Source: Tricholoma matsutake
Taxonomy: Eukaryota > Basidiomycota > Agaricomycetes > Agaricales > Tricholomataceae
Direction: 5' to 3'
NCBI GenBank assembly: GCA_026075535.2
Contig: AP026543.1
Span: forward strand, 8,308,001 to 8,372,000
Length of the DNA stretch: 64,000 bases
Position numbers and translations under genes: made by a program. Within the stretch, counting starts at the first letter, position 1. Each line of letters starts with the position of its first letter. The notes below the pieces were generated by a model. That model did not search any database. It saw only the letters and a program-made list of their open reading frames with translations, and was not told where the DNA came from. Below, one piece after another: positions 53,130-63,807 of the stretch.

Positions 53130-53847
53130 TGTTACAATTTTCTGTTATTGTAACCCATGATGACCAGACATACGCTGGCATGGCTGGGTACTCTAATTTT
53201 TCCATTTGACTCGACTCACCTCCGACAGAAGATGCCTTGACGCATGGTGACTCCATGCACCCAAACCCACTCCCACATGCACCGTGGTACGACAACCCCT
53301 TTTACATGAGGTCCGTGACATCGGACCCTCACGATCAACATACTGCGCCGCAGCATGTCCTTGACATTGGATCCTCATGCAAGGCATGAGGCCTGTCTTT
53401 TCTATTGTTCTTTCTATTTATACTTGATAACGATCTTACATTCCAATTGGACGATAGACATCCTCGAACTGTATATAAGCTGTAGTAATACTGTCTGTAT
53501 TCCTCAGCTTGACCTAATTCAACCAATGGTCTTAGACTCAACCAGAACACTCGACAACTAAGGAAGTCCCTTAGTTGTGATACACTCGAACTCAACAGCT
53601 TAGGAAGCCCCTAGCTGTGATAACCCGAACTCAACAGTTGGAAAGCCTCCAACTGTGATACACGAATGAACGGTCTACTCAGAAAGCCTCTGAGTACGAA
53701 TAGCCGTGACTACTTGAGGAAGTACCCAAGTGAAGGCAGGAAGCCCGATACACTAGGAAAGTCTCCTAGTGCAATACCGATACAGTTGGAAAGCCTCCAA
53801 CTGCAATACATGAAGCCAAGGCTGAGTCAAGACCTATAGTCTTAACA
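53130..53847 (+). repeat. Gypsy 3' LTR, 718 bp
   Basis: Starts TGTTACAATTTT, ends CTTAACA, and contains the same TATA, self-primer 12-mer and hairpin array as the 5' copy. The tip stem GTTACAAT/ATTGTAAC is perfect here but has one changed base in the 5' LTR. Confidence 0.95.
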
Positions 53848-55190
53848 GTGTAGGCATGGGATCATCATAACACTTTCATACAGAAGCGTGATGGCCGAAT
53901 GTTGGCTGTCTGAGTAGACATTAGCAAATAGCATGATGTCCTCTCCTATTCCCAATGAGAATAGTAGAATGTCACAGTTATTGATCAGGTCCCAATGGAG
54001 ACCTGGTCTGAGATTAGCGATGCTGTTTGCAAAGTACACAGCAACATGTGGGGGGGAATCGATCCCTGATGGCTGCACCAAAATGCTCCAATTGGGGCTC
54101 ATCAGTGTGCCGATAACTTCTTCTCCCTCCCTGTTGTGGGCAGAGGGGGTGTGTCTTATAAGTCGCCAGGGCAGCTCTTGGATAAAAAGCAAGTCATAGT
54201 CATCTACGAGATCTGCCAGTAATGAGTCCATGTAACCATAGTTTCTGTTTACATTTTGACTAAAAACCCTTAAACAAGGGACAGATCTAAGTCTGTCTCT
54301 CATTTACATTCGACCACCGCATCCTGTGGGAAGGTAAGCAGGAGGGGAGTGAGACATGGATCTCTCACTCACCTCGTCATAGCAAGCCTTGATCCAGTCA
54401 CAGTCAAAGCAATGTCACCAGAAATTGCATCAACGATCATCAGATGCGTGGTTCTTCCAGCAGTTTATGCACCTAGCCGGGTGAGGACATGCTGCCCCCT
54501 CAGGGGTGGCTGGGATAGGAGGGTTCACCTTAGCATTTCCCTTGCAGCACCCCACTAGGGCACGATGGTGCTCCTTGCGATGTCACATGTGGTCCTGTGC
54601 AGATCAAACATTTTGTCTGCAGTGCTCTGCATGCTGGGGTGGAGTGGCCCCACTTTCAGCAGTGTCGACATAGCAGGAGTCCAGGGTTTGCCCTGGCTGC
54701 CCTAATGTATGCGATGTAGCATCCAAATTGGACACCACACCCAATGAGAGCCTTAGCTTGTGCACCACTGACTGAGTCAGCAATGTTGAGATAGACAGTG
54801 CACATATCTGACATCTTTGAGTCATGTACTACCCATGGGGGAACCTGTAACACCGTGAGGTCAGAGATGCCTGACTTCCCCAGGTGAGCAATGACGACAT
54901 CTGGCATGATAGCCTTGTCATTAGCAATGTATGGCACATCGACCATTTTGAGGTACAATGTGGATGTAGGTAGCACCACATTGACTTGCACCGCAAAGGG
55001 GAACACCTTGTGGGTGGCCTCCTTGAAGCAATGAAGGTCCTCCTCAGAGGCCACAACATCAGTATATACTGAGATGTTCCCAGCATGCATAGATGCAGAT
55101 TGTGCCACTAGCTTGGAGTGGTGCAGTCTGAGAGTGATCCTGACTTGGAAGTCAGCAGGGTTCGCTCCCTCCTCCAGGGGGGGGCAAATA

Positions 55191-57148
55191 TGTACAAAAA
55201 ATAAATGCTGGCAATTGTCTGTGCCTTGAAAAAATGGTGCTCAGATCTTCTTGGCTCTCAATTCTATGTGTACACAGACCACCGGACACTCAAAATTTTT
55301 GATACTCAAAAAGACCTATCCAGAAGACAGGCCAGGTGGATGGAACACCTGTCACAGTTCGACATGAATATTTGTTACATCAAGGGCGAGGATAACACCA
55401 TCACTGATCCCTTGTCCCATCTGCCCGCTGACACAGTGGATGAACAATGTGATGATGTTGACATCGCAGACTCCCCGCTACGTTGGGAACACTGGCAGAG
55501 TCCTGCAAATATTTGTGGAGCTGTCCTTTCAGTTTCAGCTGATGAGTCCTTCCTAGCAGATGTACACGAGGGTTACAAACATGATGAGTTCTGCCAAAAG
55601 CTAGTCATGTCCTCATCAGGAATGCCTACAGCTTGCTTGATAAATGATCTGTGGTACTCAGGAGACTGCCTAGTTGTTCCTAGATATGGCACTCTGCGCA
55701 AGGACCTCTTTCAGCTGGCTCACGATTCACTTGGCCATTTCAGCACAGATAAATCATATGCTACTATAAGACATTGTTATTATTGGCCTAATATGCAATG
55801 GGATTTAGAGATGGCATATGTACCTGCTTGCACAGAATGCTAATGCAACAAGGGCAGCACTGTTAAGGCAAAGGGCCCTCTCCACCCACTTCCAATCCCT
55901 GAGTCTAGAGGTGACTCTGTATGCCTTGACTTCGTGGGCCCCCTGCCAGAAGATGCTGGATTCAACTGCATTTTGACGGTGACTGACAGACTTGGGTCTG
56001 ATGTATGCCTTATCCCTACAAGGACCGATATCATGGCACCGAAACTTGTGCTGATTTTTTTCAATGAGTGGTATTGCAAGAATGGTTTGCCCCTTGAGCT
56101 GATCTCTGACTGTGACAAGCTGTTCATGTCCAAATTTTGGAAAGCTTTGCATGCATTGACAGGCATGCACCTGAAAATATCAACTGTGTATCATCCTCAA
56201 ACTGATGGTGCTAGCGAATGCACAAATAAAATGCTGAACCAGTGCATACAGTTCCACATCAAGCATAACCAAAAAGGATGGGTTCGAGCCTTGCCTATCA
56301 TTCATTTCCATATGATGAACTCTGTAAACGCATCTACTAAGTTCTCTGGTTTTCAAATCCAGATGGGTCGCAGTCCTCACATCATCCCTCCCCTGGTGCC
56401 TGGGACCTGTACAGAAATTATGCCTGAAGATGTTGCTGTAAAGCTTATCATCACGCAAATTGAGGAAGACATTGCAGAAGCCAAAGACGCCTTGATGGGC
56501 ACAAAAATTATGCAAGTGTTTTTCACTAATAAATCACAGGGACCAGAGGATGTGTACCTCGTTGGTGACAAAGTGATGCTAGCTATGCTTCACCACTACC
56601 ATGAATTTAAAGCCGGTGACAAGTCCAGGTTTGCAAAATTTTTCCCTCAGTGGGATGGACCGTTTACAGTGACAAAGACCTTCCCAGAAACATCTTCTTA
56701 CACTTTGCATTTGCCAAATTCTCCTACCATGTTCCCAACTTACCACGCCTCCTTGCTGAAATGACATAATGAAAATGACACTGACCTTTTTCCATTGCGT
56801 GAGCTGGAATGACCAGGACCCATCATGACCAACAATGGCCTGGAGGAATATCACATAGAAAAGATCATGGACAAACAAAAAAGGGGACACAGCTATCAAT
56901 ACCTTGTTTGCTGGTCAGGTTACTCTGAGTCTGATGACTTATGGCTACCACAACGGGAGCTAGAAGACTGCAAAGCACTCAACCGATGGAAGGCAAGTAG
57001 GGCAGAGGAAACACAGTAGCTTTTTCCCACTGGGTTTTTTAATGCACCTGTTGTTTGGTTGATGTGGTGTTTGACTTATTATTTTTGGCCTGGTTACTTA
57101 CTGCTCTTCTCAGTTGCTCCCTCATACATTTCTTTAAGGTTGGGAGGG
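55191..57148 (+). pseudogene. pol: Second gypsy/chromovirus, 5'-truncated: RNase H, integrase, chromodomain
   Basis: A single frame from 55,205 encodes the RNase H end (LLGSQFYVYTDHRTLK, DNTITDPLSHLPAD), the integrase zinc region (AHDSLGHFS..HCYYWP..CTEC), the core with Asp-Asp-Glu (CLDFVGPLP, ISDCDKLF, YHPQTDGASECTNK), the GPFTVTKTF segment and a chromodomain (YHIEKIMDKQKRGHS, YLVCWSGY, DDLWLPQREL; ends 57,019). In-frame stops: TAA 55,841, TGA 56,762 and TGA 56,810. It is clearly a different lineage from the 46.5 kb element. A polypurine run (AAGGTTGGGAGGG) precedes the LTR at 57,149. Gag, protease and RT are missing, cut at ~55,191 next to L ORF1. Confidence 0.9.
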
Positions 57149-57404
57149 TGTAAGCATGGGCTTACATCATATTGACACCTATTTGTATTTGGACCTTATA
57201 AACTATGATGCATATAGCTTATCTCCATTCTTCCTTTCCCCCATACTGTTCCCTTAATACTTTGCTTGTTATAATGTCTCTCGCTTCTAATTACACACTG
57301 TTAGCTTGTTATTTTGCGTAATTGGCAGTGAGTGTTCAGTTTCCTTTTCCTCTCCTTCTCCTTTAGTGTTTCCTATCCCCTGTAAAAGGGATAGGTTTCC
57401 AACA
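57149..57404 (+). repeat. LTR of the second gypsy element, 256 bp
   Basis: Starts TGTAAGC (tip hairpin TGTAAGC/GCTTACA) immediately after the purine run and ends TTTCCAACA next to copia coding sequence. TATAAACT at ~57,201 could be its promoter. The stem CCTATCCC/GGGATAGG lies at 57,372-57,395. With the 5' half of the element missing, no TSD can be checked. Confidence 0.7.
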
Positions 57405-58153
57405 ACCCACAATTCCATCAATGTTCAAAACACATCACTCTTTGCCATCACTGGGTCAGGGACCTTGTGAATAAAAAAGTTCTTGATATACAAAACTGTC
57501 ATGATCCAGAGCAAACTGCAGATGTATTAAACAAAGCTCTACTGAAGCTGAAATTTATGCGACATAGAGAAGAGATGGGCATCCAGTCAATGCACAAGTA
57601 ACCCAGTAGCTTTCCTTGCATGTGGATAGGTTTTTCCCACTGGGTTTTTCACCACACAGAGGTTCTGACACACTTGGATGAAGTAACCATTCCCCAGTAC
57701 TCAAACCATGCCAAGGTAGATCTTGTTCAGAACCAACTTGATCACATGAAATGGGTGACATTTCAACAGACTTCTGCTGAAGTTTCTTAACAGCACATTA
57801 TCAAAAAATCCCTTCCCACAGAGTTATTTAAACCATAGTATTCCAGGTGCTAATGAATTTACAATAGGAAAAACTTGACTGTGGAAGCTGCCATTAAGTT
57901 TCTCGAAGCAAGAACTTCTGGATGTGACAACATGGTCACAGCAGCCAGATTCAATGCTCACAAACCTAATGGTGACTCAGCCTCACCACATTTGGAGAAA
58001 GTGAAGTGACATATCTTTAGGGAAGACATTTCTGTGGGGCCACAATTTTCAAAATGTTGTCTAGCCAAATGGCAATTATGATTTGGAGAATGTCACTCAT
58101 TTCATGTGATCAAGTTGATTCTGAATGAGATCTACCTTAGGCTTGAGGGGGAG
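57403..58153 (+). pseudogene. Ty1/copia remnant: RNase H C-terminus and 3' region
   Basis: The frame from 57,403 reads NPQFHQCSKHITLCHHWVRD, then LVNKKVLDIQNCHDPEQTADVLNKAL and LKFMRHREEMGI, ending at TAA ~57,600. This is the typical end of copia pol (compare the conserved ...KHID..HFIR...Q.ADILTK pattern of that family). Non-coding DNA with an inverted repeat follows to a purine run GAGGGGGAG before the LTR. The gypsy LTR abuts the pol frame at its left. Confidence 0.8.
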
Positions 58154-58316
58154 TGTTGGGATACAGGCAAGCCATGCCTAGTCCAAGTACATAATGCTAT
58201 TAATAGTACATGCTATATGTAGAATGTAGTACACTCACTACTTGCAATAGGAGTATACAAGACATCTAGGTCTCTCTTTGACTCTCACTACACTCACTAA
58301 GAATTCCCCCCTCACA
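58154..58316 (+). repeat. Copia-type 3' LTR, about 160 bp
   Basis: TGTTGGGATACAGG follows GAGGGGGAG, the usual copia PPT-LTR junction. The right end is taken at CCCCTCACA by the expected terminal CA and is uncertain, because no second LTR is in the window. Confidence 0.55.
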
Positions 58317-58705
58317 GTCAAACCCCAAAACCCTGGATGGTTTTTGAGGGCACTGGATGTTTGTGCTGACCTCCAAAATTTGGTCACTAAAATTTGTTGA
58401 CTTTGTTTGTCCTAACTGTAGATATTCGGAGGAATCATTCTATTATATATATATACAAGGACTTTGTAAAGTTCAAACATTTGCCTATATTGACATATCA
58501 AGGCCAACTTGGATTCACGAGCCAGTCAGTTCAATCAACTGCTTATTCTTGAACACATCATTTCTCTCAAATAGAGAGATGCTTCAATCTTGCTTACAGT
58601 AACATAAGATGGGTAAAATGCATACATCGTAAAAGTAAACCGAAGGCATGACATATCCCATAAAGTCAATGACCACTCTCGAATGTAAGAGACAAAGCAA
58701 TAACT
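58317..58705. other. Intergenic DNA between copia LTR and eL18
   Basis: AT-rich, no convincing coding sequence. A frame of 81 codons at 58,357-58,602 has no recognisable features. This is the boundary between the repeat-rich block and the gene block. Confidence 0.5.
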
Positions 58706-59525
58706 TTACACCTTGAAGGCGCGAGACTTTCGGCGGCCTCGAGCCATCTCGAACTGAAAGCAGTGGAAAGAATTAGAAACTTTCTATGGAAACGAATAAC
58801 ATAAGAATTACTTTGCGCCCTTTTGACGTTGTATAAGGCTTCTTATGTTTGTGTGGACCTACCGACCATTATCAACAAAACATTGCATACAGATCTCGAA
58901 TTGCTTACCCATTCCAAAATGTTTGTTGGCCTCCCGTGAGGTCTTCACACCTCGCAGCAACACAGTGTTGGCACCAGCAGGCGCACGCAATGCAAGCTGA
59001 TCCAGTGTCAGTGCTTCCCCTCCCGCATTGAGAATCCGATCCTTTGCAGCCCGCGTGAAGCGAAGAGCAGCAACAGTTAGCTTTGGGATCTCGAGTTGTC
59101 GAACATCATCGGTAACTGTGCCCACTGAAACGATAATCTTCGAATCACGATCGGGGGTGTTCGAAGTTTCTCTGATAACTTTTGATAGAGAGATAGGAGG
59201 CCGGTTGGTCTTCGACAAGAAGAGGCGATTGAGGATAACCTGGAATAATAGCGTTAGGTCCTTCAGTAAGCGAGACATGAAAAATCAAAGACCTTGTTGA
59301 AATCAGAATCTGTGCGGCGTGCTAGGAATCTATAGAGCTGTAATGCCTGGTCTTAAAAAACTAAAACGTGGGGATTATTGAGCATACCTTGACAAGGAGA
59401 AGGAGGTAGGGATCCTCGCTTTTGGGGGCGGTTCGGTTGCCCTTCTTGACGTGGTGAAATCTGAGGTCAATACCCTAGAGATGCAGTATGAGAAGATTCA
59501 CTGGCAGACACAACGAACTCACCAT
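58706..59525 (-). CDS. rpl18: 60S ribosomal protein eL18 (RPL18), six exons
   Basis: A component of the large cytoplasmic ribosomal subunit. Six exons on the minus strand give 189 aa: 59,525-59,523 (ATG only), 59,474-59,388, 59,346-59,293, 59,239-58,909, 58,858-58,812 and 58,753-58,706. All introns are GT-AG, 41-58 nt. The protein begins [20 protein letters not shown]. It continues [92 protein letters not shown] and ends [12 protein letters not shown]. Length and motifs match yeast Rpl18 (186 aa) throughout. Intron placement right after the ATG is common in ribosomal protein genes. Every junction preserves the frame, so the gene looks intact. Confidence 0.97.
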
Positions 59526-59714
59526 AGTTGTCGGCGACCTAAGAGTTTGTGTCCGTTTGAGCGTGAAGGGGCTTGATGCAACTGTGCAGTCACAACAGTT
59601 TAAGTTCGATCTCCGAGAGTCTCCGCTTCAATTGTATGGGCGCCAAACTGTTGGTGTTTGTTAAAAAGCTCGCCACCACAAATACCTGTCAATAACTCTT
59701 GAAGCTGAACCATC
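59526..59714. promoter_or_regulatory. Divergent promoter region eL18 / Tra2-like
   Basis: Only 189 bp separate the ATG of the minus-strand eL18 gene and the ATG of the plus-strand Tra2-like gene, so both 5'UTRs and core promoters must share this stretch. No TATA box is obvious. Co-regulation is an inference. Confidence 0.6.
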
Positions 59715-60781
59715 ATGGTGCGTTGCAGTAGCAGAATAGATTTTGTTTTTACTGATATCAAATTGCTCTCTAGTATGGTGAATCTGCCGCTGCCACTCCC
59801 GTCGATCCTTATTCGGACGCGTACACTGCGCCTCCTTTGGCACCAGCGCCAACTGACAGGGACCCTCTTCCCTCACGCGGACGCTCTCGTTCTCGCAGCC
59901 CCGGCGCTCGCAGCAATAACAATGCAGGTTATCGTAGTCCCCCTTATCGTCGGAGGTCTCCTCCTGCCCCCAGGCGACCCCCGCACGCCCCAATTGTGGG
60001 TCAACCTTTTCCTGCTTTTGTAACAATCATATAATGCTTACAAGACCCAGCAGGCGCCCAATCCGTCCAATGTGCTGGGTGTCTTCGGGCTCAGCATTCG
60101 CACCCAAGAGCGCGACCTGGACGAAGAGTTTAGTCGTTTCGGCCGAGTTGAAAAAGTGACCATCGTTTACGACCAGAGGGTGAGTAGTGTTGCAGTCGTA
60201 CGGTGTAGTGATGCTTAGGAAATCAATGCTAGTCTGATCGCTCTCGGGGATTTGGTTTCATAAAAATGGCGACCGTTGAAGATGCTACTCGATGCATTCA
60301 GGAACTCAATGGAGTCGTAAGCAGTAATCATCATCTGTTGTGATTAGTTCTCAGTTCTTCCCAGGACTTGAACGGTCGTCGCATCCGTGTGGACTACTCG
60401 GTCACTGATCGCCCGCATGCTCCAACGCCTGGCGAGTACATGGGGCACCGTCGTTCCGGCCGCGACTCTTATCACGGTAGCCGTGACCATCGTGATCGTG
60501 ACTCATATCGCGACCGAGAGCGTGATTCTTATCGTCGAGGAGATCGTGACAAGGACCGGGATCCTTATGGTCGCGATAGTCGAGACTGGCGTGAACGTCG
60601 CAGCCCAGCACCATCAAGGGGTGGCGGACGTTACTCACCTGACTATCGGCGTCGCAGAAGCTATTCAAGAAGTCCTCCCAGAGGCGGCAGTCCTGTGCGA
60701 GGAGGTGGTCGGGATTACGAAACTGCTACCACGGCTAACCCTCCAGCCCCGGCTGCAGCCGATTCCTCGTCTCGTTGGTAA
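59715..60781 (+). CDS. tra2: Tra2-like SR splicing factor (RS-RRM-RS), five exons
   Basis: An RNA-binding regulator of pre-mRNA splicing, expected in the nucleus. Exons 59,715-59,717 (ATG), 59,774-59,995, 60,045-60,179, 60,233-60,316 and 60,365-60,781 give 286 aa. All introns are GT-AG (48-56 nt) and every join keeps frame. The N-terminal ~75 residues contain a short RS region ([27 protein letters not shown]). An RRM follows at ~85-160: RNP2 [29 protein letters not shown]1 [20 protein letters not shown]. Next is the TRA2-type linker ([12 protein letters not shown]), then a long Arg/Asp/Ser-rich tail with RS and RD repeats. RS-RRM-RS order and the linker are typical of Transformer-2. The short first exon is assigned by frame and splice logic; an upstream start is possible. 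Confidence 0.93.
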
Positions 60782-61509
60782 AGGTATTATCTTGGAAATA
60801 GTTTGATGCACTTCTGGAAACTCGTCCACTGCTGTTTCGTGGATCCGTGGACAAGCTGTCAAGAAGTCAAGGGTCAAGGGCGAAGGTCAAGGGCGAAGGT
60901 CAAAATTTTAACAAGTGATGAAGAGGTACCTTTTTTCGTGGCCGTCCTTCGTGGCTCAAGTTTCTTCTTCAAATTTTCATCTCTATGATCCGTCGTACAT
61001 GCTTCGTGAAGAAACCTCTGACTGGAACCATATTCGATAGCAAAATTCAAGTTGTCAAGTTATCTCCTCGTCTTGCCTGTTTTCTAGTTATGATTCCACC
61101 TGTCCTCTTCGCCTATTGTATTGTTTGGAAGTACAAGAATCTTCAATCTTCCCACGGCCGAAACGAGCCATCCTAAATGACTTCGGGTCAAGGACAAGTT
61201 TATTCTGGATTCTGAAACACGGGATGACCATGCGTACGGTATATCGCAAGAATTAAAAGTCACTAACACTCTTGGGCAGTCTTCTACTGCATCGAAGTAT
61301 GCATTGGAATACATCACAGGCTCAAGTTGAGGCCAAAGACGGCGCCTTGTGGCTTTATCAACGCTACATTTAATGACGGGTACGTATCCATTTGGTTGTT
61401 CAAGTCATTTATGTTGTCCGTATGTAGGCAAAATACAAATATTTGTTGTCCTTACATAATAATTATACGCGATGTTCATTCAAATTTTCTGCCCGAGTCT
61501 TTGAATACT
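60782..61509. other. Intergenic region with a 13 bp tandem repeat and a small TM ORF
   Basis: It contains ~2.5 units of GGTCAAGGGCGAA at 60,871-60,904. It also contains a 63-codon frame at 60,985-61,176 (MIRRTCFVKKPLTGTIF... with hydrophobic LACFLVMIPPVLFAYCIVW) that could encode a small membrane protein. No homology is recognised, and no intron or codon evidence supports it strongly. The rest is probably the Tra2 3'UTR and the promoter of the next gene. Confidence 0.4.
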
Positions 61510-63807
61510 ATGCCACGGATAAGAAAAAGTGCGACAGCTGTCTAGATTTTTCCTCCTGCTATTGTTGATGATTCTGCAGAAACTAGTAACCGTGTCTCCA
61601 CCAACGAGCGGCGCAAGGTCACGAACAAAGTTCGTGAAAGCAGAAAGAAGAAGAAAAAGGCAGCGAAAAAGAATCCTCAATGGATATCCAGTAAGTCATG
61701 AATGTTGTTTTCATTGCACATGGGCTATATACATTGCTTCTTGTCTGTTTGTAGAAACACCTAAAGATCCTGGCATCCCAAACAATTTTCCCTTTAAGGA
61801 CCAGGTTCTAGCTGAGGTCTCTGAGCAACGGAGAGCGGTGAGTTTTGGAACGATATGCCTGCATTATGCGCTTAGATCGTTGTTAAGGACGCCGAGGAGA
61901 AGCAAAGGAAAAGAGAAGAAAGAAGGGCTTTGCGTTCCCAGGCGAGGGGAGGAGAATCATTTACTAGCGGTTTGAATGAGGTGGTGCGGAAAGTAGGAGA
62001 GACCGAAGAACTCACAGGATTGCAAGTGGGAAATGATGCCATTGGTGGTATTGGTGCGAAAATGCTCACGAACGTGCAAGCACTTAAACCCGTCCGGGTC
62101 ACTCACGTTGAGGACGAACCTCAGCATGATGTTCACGTTTCGATCCACCGTGACCTGCCAACCCTTCGAGCAGTTCTGGACGAGTCCGACATGGTCATCG
62201 AGATTCTCGATGCTCGGGATCCTCTTCCCTTCCGCAGCTTGCATATCGAAGAGTTAATTGCGTCGAAGCCAGGGAGACGAACTCTTCTGCTTCTAAACAA
62301 AATCGGTAAGTTCTCAGTCCCCTCCGGCGCCATGCTCAGTTAATAATATGATGTCACAGACACCTGTCCTCGCGAGTCGATTGAAGCTTGGGCTGCATAT
62401 CTGCGGACGCAACATCCTACCTTCCTTTTTCGTTCCGCAACTGCCTTCTTGCCTTCAGGACCGGAGTTGACGGCCCAATTAAAAGGAAAAGGAAAGGCCA
62501 AGTTCTCTGCTGATAATGGGCTGGGAGTTGACGCAGTTCGTGCGTACCTGGGTGAAATGGCGCAAGCAAAAGACGACGACAAACCATTGGCAGTTGCTGT
62601 TCTGGGGCCCACGAATGTATGTTTCTTACACTGCTATTTGCTATTGCGATGCGACATCCAATAGACTGATAGCCTCTCGCAAAACCAGGCCGGTAAAAGT
62701 TCATTTATCAATTCGGTTCTGCGAAACTCTGTTTTCCCCATCTACTCGCCGGACAGGTCGTCAAGAGGCCCATCGACGACAGAGGTTGCACAGGAAACCA
62801 TGTTGGAGGTTGGCGGTCAACAAATCAGATTAATAGATACACCTGGGCTCGTTTGGAAAACGGATGAACCTGCTACAAATGCCGAAGTTCGTGCACGAGA
62901 CATTCTCCTGCGAAGCAGGGGTAGAATTGACCGCCTGAAGGATCCATCAATGGCCAGTAGGTTTCTCTTTGATTTTATAGAGCTTCCTACCTATTGTTAT
63001 GCACAGTTTCGCACATTGTCAGTCGGTCCAGCACCGAAGACTTGATGATATTCTACAGTCTCCCAGCATTTGCAAAGGGCGAGCCTAATTCATTTTTATC
63101 TGGCGTAGCTCGCTCGCATCAGCTAGTCAAAAAGGCTCGTGATATCGATGTATTCTCCCCGATATATGCTTATCAAGAAACAGCGAGGGGAACTGGATAT
63201 GACTGGTGCATCGCGAATTGTGCTGCGCGACTGGAGCACCGGGAAATTTCCACGTTATACCACTCCGCCGACAGAGATGCCAACTCCCTCTGCTGCGGTC
63301 TCCACCGATAATATGCAAAAGTTTCATGTGGACGAGCCAAACATTCTGGCGACTTGTCCATCGCGAAAGGAAATGTGGAAGAATAGCGGCCTTGTCAAGC
63401 TTGTCCCTGGAGATCTTGAAGCGCGAAAGGTGGTTTTAGATGAACAGTGGCTTGTGGCGGAGGAGCAGGAGAATGACGAGGTCGCTAAATCCGCCGAGCA
63501 AAGCAGCATAGAGATTTACGACGACGGACCTCACGATTCTCTCGATGGTGATGGTGACGAGGAAGAAGCTGAGGATGATTCGGATAACGATGAGGCGCCT
63601 CAGAAGCCTCTGCCCATACTCAACAAAGTGAAACGCAAACGCGAAATTGAACACGCCACCTCTCGCCCGATCAAAAACGCTGTGTTCGCCTCTGCTTCGG
63701 AAGGCAGAACGTACAAGAGGGAGAGAAAAGTTGCCAATGTTATGACCAGAACAAAACGGGCACAAAACGCTGACGACGAGGCCTACGATTTTTCCAAGTT
63801 TTTCTAA
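61510..63807 (+). CDS. NUG1: Nucleostemin/Nug1-type circularly permuted GTPase
   Basis: A nucleolar GTPase for 60S subunit maturation and export (GNL3/Nug1/Grn1 family). Exons: 61,510-61,528, 61,580-61,690, 61,755-61,837, 61,888-62,305, 62,360-62,616, 62,689-62,956, 63,007-~63,134 and ~63,184-63,807. N-terminus: a Lys/Arg-rich GNL3_N-type domain (ERRKVTNKVRESRKK, KKNPQWISK) and PKDPGIPNNFPFKDQVLAEV. GTPase motifs come in permuted order: VIEILDARDPLPFRS, G4 LLLNKID, G5 FRSAT, G1 GPTNAGKSS (split by the 62,617-62,688 intron), G3 DTPGL. Then FAKGEPNSFL, VLRDWSTGKFPRYTTPP, an acidic segment (DGDEEEAEDDSDND) and a basic tail ending YDFSKFF. All joins keep frame. The last intron lacks a clear GT donor (see findings). 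The gene appears intact. Confidence 0.93.

Larger units (their letters stand above)
46520..53847 (+). mobile_element. Ty3/gypsy chromovirus, near complete, 5 bp TSD
   Basis: A 7,328 bp element with LTRs at 46,520-47,266 and 53,130-53,847 (both TGTTAC...TTAACA) and direct repeats GTGTA at 46,515-46,519 and 53,848-53,852 that join into the interrupted L frame. Order: LTR, leader with self-priming site, gag, -1 shift, protease-RT-RNase H-integrase-chromodomain, small ORF, polypurine tract, LTR. The LTRs are similar but differ by a 29 bp tandem duplication in the 5' LTR and by scattered transitions, so insertion is not very recent. It is inactive because pol has four in-frame TGA codons. Confidence 0.95.
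46330..55190 (-). pseudogene. LINE 'L' minus-strand copy (ORF1 end and APE) split by the gypsy element
   Basis: On the minus strand, ~55,185-54,300 encodes the only L ORF1 seen. It contains QVRITLRLHHSKLVAQSASM and a body to 54,656, then zinc-knuckle-like Cys/His sequences in shifted frames (CRHC-x4-GHSTPAC with a TGA inside, KCLICTGPHVTS, RCINCWKNHASDDR). ORF2 begins at 54,303 with the APE start VFSQNVNRNYGYMD and LLFIQELPWRLIR. It is cut at 53,848 by the gypsy LTR and resumes at 46,519 (HFMCGNFNMQHTSWD, HFPLQQSFHPMVIDL) down to 46,330, where a plus-strand L poly(A) abuts. The RT and downstream parts are missing. The order ORF1 (knuckles) then ORF2 fits fungal LINEs. Confidence 0.82.

Noticed and set aside
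55109..55182. tRNA-like sequence with A-box-like and B-box-like (GGTTCGCTCCC) words and a 7 bp possible acceptor stem
   Set aside because: The anticodon arm has a six-base loop, and the minus strand reads through as continuous L ORF1 coding sequence (FQVRITLRLHHSKLVAQ), so the match is probably chance.
60985..61176. A confident small membrane-protein gene
   Set aside because: A hydrophobic stretch exists, but there is no homology, no splice structure and no regulatory evidence. It is mentioned only within the intergenic entry.
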